Part shown: positions 57,031 to 64,000 of the stretch, piece by piece | How the letters are laid out: every line of letters starts with the position of its first letter | Numbering within the stretch: the first letter of the stretch is position 1 | DNA from: Polyangiaceae bacterium | GTDB taxonomy: Bacteria; Myxococcota_A; Polyangia; Polyangiales; Polyangiaceae | Direction: 5' to 3' | Length of the DNA: 64,000 nucleotides | Assembly: GCA_020633235.1 (NCBI GenBank) | Contig: JACKEA010000001.1 | Span: 1,178,001-1,242,000, forward strand | Made by a program: the position numbers and the translations under genes | The notes under the pieces: generated by a model | What the model saw: only the letters and a program-made list of their open reading frames with translations | The model's database searches: none | What the model was told of the DNA's origin: nothing

Positions 57031-58068
57031 TCAGGAGCGAGCCAGCTCGGCCGTGCGGGTCGAGCGGCGTGGGCTCTTGAAGAAGGTCGGCCAGTTCTCG
57101 GTGGCGAGGCGGAAGCGCCGCCCTGCCTCGATGCGGGTGAGGCGGGTGGACAAGAGCACCGCCAAGGTGGCCAACGTGAGGCCGGCGACCACGTCGATGA
57201 TGTAGTGCCAGCGCAGGAACATGGTCGCGATGATGATGTTCACCGCGAAGAACACGACCACCGGCCAAGTGTACTTGAACGGCAGCTTGTTGCGATGCCG
57301 GAACGAGAACATGGCGATGAAGGTGGGCGTGGCCGTGTGCAGCGAGGGGAAGATGTCCATCTGCGCGCCGCCCGTGGCCACCGTGGAGAGCACCATGTCC
57401 ATCCACATTCCGTGCGGTAGCTCGTGCTGGAAGTGGCCGGCCATTGCCTTGTAGGGACCGAAGCCCGGCACCAGCATGTAGACCGTGTGGCCGATGCAGA
57501 ACACGAGCAGCATCCCCAGCGCGAACTCACCCAAGAGCCGCGCGTTCTTGCTGAGCATCAGGATCGGGATCACGTGGATGGCCAGCAGGAAGAAGTAGCT
57601 GAAGTAGAAGAACGCGAACCACTCCGTGGTGATGGGCGTGACCACGGAGTCCAGCGCGATGGCCGGCTCGAAACCGAACAGCAGCGTGTCCAGATGGTAG
57701 AGCTCGCCGTCGAGGGTGGTGGTGTTCACCAGGGGCAAGAGCTCGCCCAAGAAGAAGTAGCTCAGCTGTACCGTGCCGTAGATCGCCAGCCGGTAGAGCA
57801 GTGGGGCAAAAAAGCCATGCTTGAGCAAACCGCCCCGCACGACCACCAGCGTGGCAGTGAGGAACACCAACAGCGAGAACACGCGGTGTAGCGACTGCGT
57901 GCGCTCGGGGCTCTCCGGCGTGGAGTAGGCGGCCAGGTTCAAGATCACGAGGAAGCCGAAAACCAGCCAATCCTGAAACGCGAGCTCGCGGAAAAATCCG
58001 CGGATCGGTCCCACGGATTCGAGCTCCGTGGATCGACTCGAGTACAGCTCGCGGTGATCGATGGCCAT
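57031..58068 (-). CDS. PAP2-superfamily multispanning membrane phosphatase/lipid transferase
   Basis: 345 aa from ATG 58068 with about 8 transmembrane helices. The PAP2 signature is in the C-terminal half: FPSLHTATPTF (the PSxH motif) and LRWHYIIDVVAG (the His-Asp motif). The N-terminal lipid-phosphatase motif KxxxxxxRP is not obvious; this and the length recall the inositolphosphotransferase/AUR1-like branch rather than UppP. Possible roles are lipid phosphate hydrolysis or sphingolipid headgroup transfer, which myxobacteria could need; inference only. Confidence 0.85.
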   Translation of the reverse strand: MAIDHRELYSSRSTELESVGPIRGFFRELAFQDWLVFGFLVILNLAAYSTPESPERTQSLHRVFSLLVFLTATLVVVRGGLLKHGFFAPLLYRLAIYGTVQLSYFFLGELLPLVNTTTLDGELYHLDTLLFGFEPAIALDSVVTPITTEWFAFFYFSYFFLLAIHVIPILMLSKNARLLGEFALGMLLVFCIGHTVYMLVPGFGPYKAMAGHFQHELPHGMWMDMVLSTVATGGAQMDIFPSLHTATPTFIAMFSFRHRNKLPFKYTWPVVVFFAVNIIIATMFLRWHYIIDVVAGLTLATLAVLLSTRLTRIEAGRRFRLATENWPTFFKSPRRSTRTAELARS

Positions 58069-58244
58069 GACGCTAGCGCCGGAGGAAATACCTCCGATTG
58101 CGGGAATGCGAAAGCTCAGTGCCAATCTCGTGCCAGCAGCGCGAGCAGACGGCATCGCGGAAATCACTGGTTCTACCAGCGCGTCCGTCCGTTCGCAGCG
58201 CGAAGCGCGCTACGCAGCGGGTAGTTCCGTTCGCGACCGTTAGG

Positions 58245-59009
58245 TCACTTTTGTTCACGCGTTTCGCGCACTTCGGCAAGCCCTTCTTCGGACTCCTCGA
58301 CGGCGGCGGCTTCTTCTTCGACCTCGGCGTCGCTCGCCACGCGCGCCTTGGGTGCGTCGTCTTCCTGCACGCGCACGCGCACCAGATCTTCCACGCTGAG
58401 CTCCGCCAAGAGCAGCTCTGCGCGAGCTTCGTCCACCTTCATGAGCGCCGCGAGCTTCTTGGCGTTCAACGGTTCGACGGCCGCAGCGACGTCCGCCGCG
58501 ACGAAGCGCCGCGCGCGATCCATTTCGCTCACGGCGTTCTTGTCGGAGCTGCGAGCGCGGGCGAGCCCCACTGCTGCAAGCGCGATGGGAGCCACGGCCA
58601 TGAGCAACGTTGCGATGGTGCCGAGAGCGCCAGCGCTCACCACCGCCAGCACACCGAGGGCGACCAACAAGGCCAGCGCTCCGAAACCCCCGAGCACCGC
58701 CGACCCCATGCGCCACGCGATGGCGCGAGCTCGTAGACGTCGTGCTTCGGTGAGCGCGGGCAGCTCGCGTCCGGTGCGGGGGATGGTCACGTCATCCAGC
58801 TGAATTCGTGGACCGCCGCACACCTTGCAGCGCTCCCCCAACACCCGATCCGGCTCCACGTCGGCGACGGTGCGGCAGTGTGGGCAACGGTAGGTCTTGC
58901 CGTGAACCGCACCGCAGTCTTGGCAGCGGCCGGTGCGCTCGTCCACGGGGCCGCTGCACACGCGGCACTTGCCTGCTCGGGCTTCTTCGGATTTGCCGGA
59001 CTGCGTCAC
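58245..59009 (-). CDS. zinc-ribbon membrane protein
   Basis: 254 aa, GTG start at 59009. The N-terminal 75 residues carry four CxxC pairs (CRVC, CQDC, CPHC, CKVC), probably two zinc ribbons. Two hydrophobic segments follow (MGSAVLGGFGALALLVALGVLAVV and IATLLMAVAPIALAAVGLA), then a helical C-terminal domain (AADVAAAVEPLNAKKLAALMKVDEARAELLLAEL) that resembles a winged-helix or initiation-like module, and an acidic tail. No family recognised. Diverges from the MopE-like lipoprotein gene at 59133. Confidence 0.75.
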   Translation of the reverse strand: MTQSGKSEEARAGKCRVCSGPVDERTGRCQDCGAVHGKTYRCPHCRTVADVEPDRVLGERCKVCGGPRIQLDDVTIPRTGRELPALTEARRLRARAIAWRMGSAVLGGFGALALLVALGVLAVVSAGALGTIATLLMAVAPIALAAVGLARARSSDKNAVSEMDRARRFVAADVAAAVEPLNAKKLAALMKVDEARAELLLAELSVEDLVRVRVQEDDAPKARVASDAEVEEEAAAVEESEEGLAEVRETREQK

Positions 59010-59132
59010 GAGGGTCTCGTATCGCGCTCGTCGAAGGCTGTCACTAGCTTCGTCGAACTCGTCGAATTCCTTCGCGTAGCGCGCACTCCGCAGTTTGACC
59101 CGTTTTGCCCCCCAGCGTATCCTCGGAAGACG

Positions 59133-60632
59133 TTGGCAGCGCGTCGCCTTACCTTTGCACTCCTCTTGGGAGCGCTCGTCACGTGTCTGTTCGTGGCCTG
59201 CGCGAAGGACGCCGGCATCGAAGACGTGGGCAAGGGCAAACCCGACGCCAGCACCGACGGCTCCGGTGGAGCCTCGGGTGGGGGCGGCAGCGGCGCCGTG
59301 GGCGGCATCGGCGCCAGCGACGGCGGCTGGCCCATCGGCAAGTTCGGCTCGCCCTGTCAGCTCGACGACCACTGCGAAGGCGATCTGATCTGCGTGAACA
59401 TCGGCCAAGGCGCCCCGGCGCTCACCTGTGTCACGCCGTGCGACGAGTCCAAGGCCTGCCCCAACGGCGCCTACTGCGCCTTCCACCCGGACAAGGGCTA
59501 TCTGTGCGTTCCGGACAAGGGCAACCAGTGCGACAAGTGCATCACCAACGCGGACTGCCAGAACGTCGGTGACGTGTGCACTCCGTCGCCCAACGTCGAC
59601 CGCTTCTGCGCGCGGGACTGCTCCTTCGATGGACAGTGCCCCTCGGGCATGACCTGCGTGACGGCGGACGGCTACCCGCCGGGATTGCCGGGCACGGGCG
59701 GCTCCGGCGCTGCGGACGCGGGGGTCGGAGAGGCCGGCCCCCCGAGCAAGACGCCCCGCATCTGCGTGCCGCAGAACGACGAGAGCTGTCCCTGCAATTC
59801 CGACCGCGACGGCGTCAAGCGGCGCTGCACGCAGACGTCGGGCACACTGGTGTGCGAAGGCACCGAGGCCTGCAATGGCTCCTCCGGAAAGTGGGAAGGC
59901 TGCACCGCGGGCACTCCGCAACCGGAGACCTGCGACGGCGCGGACAACGACTGCAACGGCACTCCGGACGACGGCACCCCGGCCGAGCTGTGCGCTTCCC
60001 AGGGCAATCCGGTTCACGCGACCTGGGCCTGTAACGTGGGCGTGTGCGAAATCGCTTCCTGCGACTCCGGCTGGGTGAACTATCCGCCCACCCTCCCGCC
60101 CTCCGCCGGCTGCCCCTGCGAGATCGGCGCGGACGAGCCCAACAACAGCTGCGGCAACGCCACCGCCGCGGGCAGCGTGACGGACGCCAACACGACCGCG
60201 CTGAACATCACCGGCCGCCTCACCAGCGACGCCGACGAGGACTGGTACAGCTTCGACACGGTGGACAGCGACGAGGGCTCCACCAACTCGTACCACATCA
60301 AGATCGGCTTCTCGGCGCCGGCCAACAACAGCGAGTTCGTCTTCGACGTGGTGCGCGGCGCGTGCAAGGTGCCCGACGCCAAGCACTCCAACCTCACGGA
60401 CTACGACTGGTGCGTGGACGGCTCCAAGGGCACCGACCTGGGCGAGAAGTCCTGCGGCCCCACCGCACCGATCCACTGCGGCCCCCATGGCAAGAAGTAC
60501 CACGTGCGCGTGAAGCGAGCGATCGGCGTGGCCGGGACCTGCGCGCAGTACACGCTGACGGTCACCGCCAAGGGCGGCGGCACCTGCGACTTCAGCCAGA
60601 CGTGCGATCCGCAGGTAGACGAGAACCTGTGA
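59133..60632 (+). CDS. MopE-like Cys-rich secreted lipoprotein
   Basis: 499 aa from TTG 59133 (GGAAG just upstream). Signal LAARRLTFALLLGALVTCLFVAC, lipobox FVAC. A Gly-rich linker leads to Cys-rich segments (CQLDDHCEGDLIC, CDKCITNADCQ, CARDCSFDGQC), a CDGADNDCNGTPDDGTP metal-binding motif (about residues 268-284) as in MopE, and a PPC-like C-terminal domain (DADEDWYSFDTVD). Surface or periplasmic. The last 41 bp overlap the 3' end of the convergent NUDIX gene. No partner suggested by context. Confidence 0.83.
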   Translation: MAARRLTFALLLGALVTCLFVACAKDAGIEDVGKGKPDASTDGSGGASGGGGSGAVGGIGASDGGWPIGKFGSPCQLDDHCEGDLICVNIGQGAPALTCVTPCDESKACPNGAYCAFHPDKGYLCVPDKGNQCDKCITNADCQNVGDVCTPSPNVDRFCARDCSFDGQCPSGMTCVTADGYPPGLPGTGGSGAADAGVGEAGPPSKTPRICVPQNDESCPCNSDRDGVKRRCTQTSGTLVCEGTEACNGSSGKWEGCTAGTPQPETCDGADNDCNGTPDDGTPAELCASQGNPVHATWACNVGVCEIASCDSGWVNYPPTLPPSAGCPCEIGADEPNNSCGNATAAGSVTDANTTALNITGRLTSDADEDWYSFDTVDSDEGSTNSYHIKIGFSAPANNSEFVFDVVRGACKVPDAKHSNLTDYDWCVDGSKGTDLGEKSCGPTAPIHCGPHGKKYHVRVKRAIGVAGTCAQYTLTVTAKGGGTCDFSQTCDPQVDENL

Positions 60633-61218
60633 GACCCAGGCGCTCGAACAGCGTCTGCAGCATCCGGTAGGTGAGCCCCCAAACGATGCGGCCCCCCACG
60701 TCCCAACCGGGCAGGTCGAGGTCCGTGCCTTCCATGCGGTAGCGGACCGTGGTCGCGGTTTCCCCGCTGGCCAGCGAATCCAGCGGGACCCACAGCGCCT
60801 CTTCCACTTCGTGATTGGGCGAAAGGGGCGGATCTTCGCTCACGGTGAAGACGAACGGCGCGATGGTGATGCCGGCGCGGCGGCCGCGGGCGATGGCCGG
60901 CAAGTCGTCGAGCCGTCCCACCAGGGTGCCCACGCGCGCGAGGTCCACGCCGACCTCCTCCAGCGTTTCGCGAGTGGCGGTGTGGAGCAGGTCGACGTCG
61001 CTTTCGTCGTGGCGCCCGCCGGGGAAGGCCATGTGCCCGCTCCACGGATCGCGGTCGTTCTTCGCGCGAAGGATCAGCAGCACCTCGACGCCGCTGTCCG
61101 CGGCGCGCAGCACTATGGCGACCGCCGCGTAGCGCTCGCCTTCGGGAGGAACGGACGGTCCTCGGCCCGTGCCCTGGGCGAGGGCGCGGACCACGCCGTG
61201 GATGTCGAGTGGGGTCAC
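60592..61218 (-). CDS. NUDIX hydrolase, CoA pyrophosphatase-like
   Basis: 208 aa. N-terminal ILRAKNDRDPWSGHMAFPGGRHDESD and the Nudix helix RETLEEVGV, matching the NudL/CoAse family that splits CoA and acyl-CoA to 3'-phosphoadenosine nucleotide and phosphopantetheine. GTG start overlaps the stop of the upstream acyl-CoA dehydrogenase (GTGA). The pairing with an acyl-CoA enzyme supports a CoA-related role. A short insert before the helix departs from the strict Nudix spacing, as in this subfamily. Confidence 0.9.
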   Translation of the reverse strand: MTPLDIHGVVRALAQGTGRGPSVPPEGERYAAVAIVLRAADSGVEVLLILRAKNDRDPWSGHMAFPGGRHDESDVDLLHTATRETLEEVGVDLARVGTLVGRLDDLPAIARGRRAGITIAPFVFTVSEDPPLSPNHEVEEALWVPLDSLASGETATTVRYRMEGTDLDLPGWDVGGRIVWGLTYRMLQTLFERLGLTGSRLPADRTSG

Positions 61219-62351
61219 TGGGTCAGGTCGCGAGCGATCACCAGCCGTTGGATCTCGCTCGTGCCCTCGTAGATGGTGGTCACGCGCACGTCCCGCAAGT
61301 AGCGCTCCACCGGAAACTCCCGCGTGTAGCCGTAGCCACCGTGCACCTGCATGGCGCGATTGCAGATGCGCTGTGCCGCCTCACTGGCGAACAGCTTGGC
61401 CATCGAGGCCTGCCGCGTGAAGGGCGCCTTGGCTTGCTTGAGGCTGGCCGCCCGCAGCACCAAGAGGCGCGCCGCCTCGAGCTCCGTTTGGCTGTCCGCG
61501 AGCATCCACTGGATGGCCTGGAAGGCCGCGATGGGCTTGCCGAAGGCGTGTCGATCCTTGGCGTACTCCGTGGCCGCTTCCAGCGCTGCGGTGCCGATCC
61601 CCACGGCTTGCGAGCCGATGCCGATGCGACCGCCGTCGAGCGCCATCATCGCGATGCGGAAGCCCATGCCCTCCTCACCCAGGAGCGCGCTCTCGGGCAC
61701 GCGGCAGTCCTCGAAGGTGAGGGGCACGGTGTTCGAGCCGCGCAGGCCGAGCTTGTCTTCGGGCTTGCCGATGCCGAGGCCGGGTGTGTCCTTGTCCACC
61801 AAGAAGCACGAAATGCCCTTGGGCCCCGGTCCTCCGGTGCGCGCCCACACGACCGTGACGCCTGCGTAGGCGCCGTTGGTGATCCACTGCTTCTCGCCGT
61901 TCAGCACCCAGCCGTCCCCGCTGCGTTCGGCGCGGGTGGTCATGGCGCCGGGATCGCTGCCCACCGCGGGCTCCGACAGCGCGAAGGCGCCGGTCACGTG
62001 CTGTCCGCTGGTGATGGCGGGGAGATGACGATCGCGCTGCGCGTCGTTGCCGAAGGCTTGGATCACCTCGGCGACCATGTTGGTGACCGCCATGGCCACC
62101 GCCGTGGACGCGCAGGCGCGTGCCACTTCCATCATGGCCACGGCGTAGGCCACGACTCCCGCCTCGGCACCGCCGTACTCGCTCCGGACGTTGACGCCCA
62201 GGAGCCCCAGCTCCGCCAGCCCCTGCAAGAGGTCCGTGGGGAACGCTTCGGTGCGGTCCAACTCTGCCGCTCGGGGTGCAATCTTCGCCGTGGCAAAATC
62301 GCGAGCGGTCTTCTGGACCATCCGTTCGCTGTCCGAGAGCTCGAAGTCCAT
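61215..62351 (-). CDS. acyl-CoA dehydrogenase
   Basis: 378 aa, the usual length for short/branched-chain acyl-CoA dehydrogenases. FAD flavoprotein: GAFALSEPAVGSDPGAM, WITNGAYA, RHAFGKPIAAFQAIQW, ARLLVLRAA, HGGYGYTREFPVERYLRDVR and the catalytic Glu in YEGTSEIQR. Removes alpha-beta hydrogens from acyl-CoA, passing electrons to ETF. Resembles butyryl- or isovaleryl/2-methylbutyryl-CoA dehydrogenases; substrate cannot be decided. Overlaps the NUDIX start by 4 bp and diverges from the DUF2330 gene. Confidence 0.96.
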   Translation of the reverse strand: MDFELSDSERMVQKTARDFATAKIAPRAAELDRTEAFPTDLLQGLAELGLLGVNVRSEYGGAEAGVVAYAVAMMEVARACASTAVAMAVTNMVAEVIQAFGNDAQRDRHLPAITSGQHVTGAFALSEPAVGSDPGAMTTRAERSGDGWVLNGEKQWITNGAYAGVTVVWARTGGPGPKGISCFLVDKDTPGLGIGKPEDKLGLRGSNTVPLTFEDCRVPESALLGEEGMGFRIAMMALDGGRIGIGSQAVGIGTAALEAATEYAKDRHAFGKPIAAFQAIQWMLADSQTELEAARLLVLRAASLKQAKAPFTRQASMAKLFASEAAQRICNRAMQVHGGYGYTREFPVERYLRDVRVTTIYEGTSEIQRLVIARDLTQ

Positions 62352-62395
62352 GGCGATGGTCTACTTGTGGGGCCGGCTCGGGGGCAAGTGAAGGT

Positions 62396-62424
62396 TTGCG
62401 ACTTGATTCGCTCAGCACTAGCCT
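62396..62424 (+). promoter_or_regulatory. candidate sigma-70-type promoter for DUF2330 gene
   Basis: TTGCGA (62396) and TAGCCT (62419) with a 17-bp spacer, just ahead of ATG 62433. Confidence 0.3.
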
Positions 62425-62432
62425 GGCGCGCG

Positions 62433-64000
62433 ATGAAGCGACTGTCCCGCCTGCTCTTTCCGTTGCTGACCGTGGCCGCCCTGGGCGCTGCCCGCCCTGC
62501 ATCCGCCTTGCCGGGCTTCTACGCCGGGAAGAAGGAAGCCAAGCGCCATTCCTACGCCACCCACGTCGTGCTGATGACGAAAGGGAACTACAGCGTCGTC
62601 ACCGTGGCTCCGGACTACGACGGACCCCTGGATGCCTTCGCTCTGGTGATGCCGGTCCCCGCGGACGTGACCACCGAGCACGTGCAGACGCTCAAGCGAG
62701 AGTTCGTCGATCGCGTGGAGAACATCACCGCGCCCCGCTTTCACGAGTTCTGGGAGATGGATCCCTGCGAGCCGGGGCCGCCGGAGCAGATCTGGGAGCA
62801 GAGCATGAAGGCCAAGGCCGGTACCGCCTTCTTGGGCGGCGGCCCGGTGATCGGCGACCCGACCAAGAAGGTGGCCAAGGAGCTGTTCATCGACGTCAAG
62901 CCCAGCTTCAAAGAAGCCGAGGCGGAGTACGGCTACACCGTGCTCACCCCGGAGCAGAGCGGCAACGTCGCCGGCTGGCTCGAGGGCAAGGGTTACATCG
63001 CTCCGGCGGGCGCCAACGAAGCGGTGAAGCCGTACCTGGACAAGGGCATGACGCTGCTCGTCGCCGAGGTCGATCCGAAGCGCGTGGAGCTGGTGGGTGG
63101 CGACCGCGCGCAGCTGTCGCCCATTCGCTACTGGAGCGAAAAACCCATCACCACCATTCCCGCAAAGCTCGGCCTGTTGAACCTGGACGACAAGCAGGAG
63201 CTCTTCGTCTACGTGCTCGCGCCGGACAAGCGCTACGAGGCGAAGAACTACGACAACGTGTTCCCGCCCACGAACCTGTCGGTGGATTTCGTGGCGAAGG
63301 AGCGCATGGGCGAGCTGTACGCGGCCATCCACGACAAGCTGCTGGCCAAGAACCCAAAGGGCGTGCTGGACGAGTTCGCCTGGACCACCAAGGGTTGCGG
63401 TCGTCCCTGCGCCACGGAGCCGCTGATGCCGCACGAGCTCATGAGCCTGGGCGGAGACGTCCTCGAGCAAGGCGTTGCCGACGAGGAGAAGAATCCCGAG
63501 CCGCCCGAGCTCACGGAGAAAGAGCAGAAGGAATACGACGCCAAGGTCAAAGAGCTGAAGGGCAAGGAGAAGACCGAGTACAAGAAGACCTTCGAGGAAG
63601 AGCGCAAGGAGGTCGCACGGCGAAAGGCGCTGATCGCCCGCAACGTGTACGTGCTCTCGCGGCTGCACCACCGCTACGACGCCTCGAACCTGCCGACGGA
63701 CATCGAGGTCGGCCCTGCGGAGCCGGTCGGTGGCGGCACCGGCATCCCCAAGGGTGAGGCGCACGAGCTGTCCACCGAGGTGAAACCCGCGAAGCGCAAC
63801 GAGCTCCAGGTTCGCTTCAACTTCTTCCATCCTTGGAACGGCATGGTGAAGTGCGAAAAGCCGGAGCACTGGCGCTGGGGCAAGCCGCCGCGCACCTACC
63901 GCGGCCTGCGCAAGACCTGGGTGGCTACGGATCTCACGCGCAAGAACCGCAAGCAGATCGATCCGGACAAGGTCGTGTTCACCCCCGTACCCTCGATTGG
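62433..64000 (+). CDS. DUF2330-type secreted protein (partial at window end)
   Basis: ATG at 62433; about 522 codons before the window edge. Signal peptide MKRLSRLLFPLLTVAALGAARPASA, cleaved after ASA. The conserved early block VVLMTKGNYSVVTVAPDYDG, then DAFALVMPVPADVT and a KFVDRVE-like segment, fits DUF2330, found in myxobacteria and relatives. The usual N-terminal ACGG-type metal/Cys motif is absent (LPGFYAGKKEAKR instead). A Lys/Glu-rich coiled coil lies at about 352-395. No function is known for the family. The C-terminus lies outside the window. Confidence 0.8.
   Translation, partial: MKRLSRLLFPLLTVAALGAARPASALPGFYAGKKEAKRHSYATHVVLMTKGNYSVVTVAPDYDGPLDAFALVMPVPADVTTEHVQTLKREFVDRVENITAPRFHEFWEMDPCEPGPPEQIWEQSMKAKAGTAFLGGGPVIGDPTKKVAKELFIDVKPSFKEAEAEYGYTVLTPEQSGNVAGWLEGKGYIAPAGANEAVKPYLDKGMTLLVAEVDPKRVELVGGDRAQLSPIRYWSEKPITTIPAKLGLLNLDDKQELFVYVLAPDKRYEAKNYDNVFPPTNLSVDFVAKERMGELYAAIHDKLLAKNPKGVLDEFAWTTKGCGRPCATEPLMPHELMSLGGDVLEQGVADEEKNPEPPELTEKEQKEYDAKVKELKGKEKTEYKKTFEEERKEVARRKALIARNVYVLSRLHHRYDASNLPTDIEVGPAEPVGGGTGIPKGEAHELSTEVKPAKRNELQVRFNFFHPWNGMVKCEKPEHWRWGKPPRTYRGLRKTWVATDLTRKNRKQIDPDKVVFTPVPSI

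Noticed and set aside
58245..60503. 752-codon minus-strand frame extending the zinc-ribbon protein
   Set aside because: The part above 59009 is antisense to a lipoprotein gene with MopE-type motif; the GTG at 59009 gives a complete zinc-ribbon protein.
1..64000. tRNA, rRNA, CRISPR array, transposase, integrase or prophage genes
   Set aside because: Intergenic gaps are short; none shows tRNA cloverleaf sequence, regular spacer repeats or mobile-element genes.

Overview
This is a 64 kb window from a high-GC Gram-negative bacterium, most likely a myxobacterium of the Polyangia/Sorangiineae type (Myxococcota). The signs are: many lipoproteins with Gly/Ser-rich or Cys-rich tails and MopE-like metal-binding motifs; eukaryote-like Ser/Thr kinases and several FHA proteins; a sigma-54 activator with an FHA sensor; type IV pilus motors; a roadblock/LC7 protein beside aroQ-accB-accC-meaB; and Asp/Glu/Ala/Arg-rich proteins with frequent GTG and TTG starts. 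The organism call is inference from gene content. I see no rRNA, tRNA, CRISPR array, insertion sequence or prophage. The window reads as ordinary chromosome with dense, mostly housekeeping gene blocks separated by lineage-specific regulatory and envelope genes.

Layout. 1-5.2 kb: a kinase fused to a formylglycine-generating-enzyme-like domain (truncated by the window edge), a VOC protein, an outer-membrane protein and an aconitase-fold protein that has lost its iron-sulfur ligands. 5.5-9.4 kb (+): roadblock/LC7, aroQ, accB, accC, meaB. 9.4-13.4 kb (-): gyrA, nth and a peroxiredoxin. 13.5-17.5 kb (-): bamA, a response-regulator diguanylate cyclase and a small membrane protein. 17.8-25.3 kb: a Cys-rich lipoprotein, an FHA/sigma-54 activator, a nitrilase-family amidase, a MerR-TPR fusion, small orphans and an FHA-CpaF protein with a ruined P-loop. 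25.6-33.3 kb (-): a ten-gene run yceD-rpmF-fabH-fabD-fabG-acpP-fabF-nrdR-ribD-def, without plsX. 33.4-40.5 kb: a multispanning membrane protein, four consecutive lipoprotein genes, and a sigma-54-promoted pair of secreted lipoproteins. 40.5-47.5 kb: HMG-CoA-lyase-family gene, purF, a large TPR/Pro-rich membrane protein and a porin. 47.6-52.9 kb: pilB-pilT, diverging from an FHA protein overlapping a kinase. 53-64 kb: rhodanese-E1 enzyme, TetR regulator overlapping a C39-like secreted protein that carries an apparent frameshift, PAP2-family membrane protein, zinc-ribbon membrane protein, MopE-like lipoprotein, NUDIX-acyl-CoA dehydrogenase pair and a DUF2330 protein cut by the window end.

How they work together. 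Lipid metabolism recurs: biotin carboxylase subunits, type II fatty acid synthesis and an acyl-CoA dehydrogenase; meaB and a possible epimerase-like VOC protein point to methylmalonyl-CoA chemistry. Envelope assembly is covered by bamA, porin-like barrels and many lipoproteins. Signalling is phospho-dependent (kinases, FHA) plus cyclic-di-GMP. The most unusual items are the aconitase pseudoenzyme, the FHA-fused CpaF pseudo-ATPase, the strong -24/-12 promoter in front of the Gly-rich lipoprotein pair, and the FHA/kinase gene pair beside pilB.
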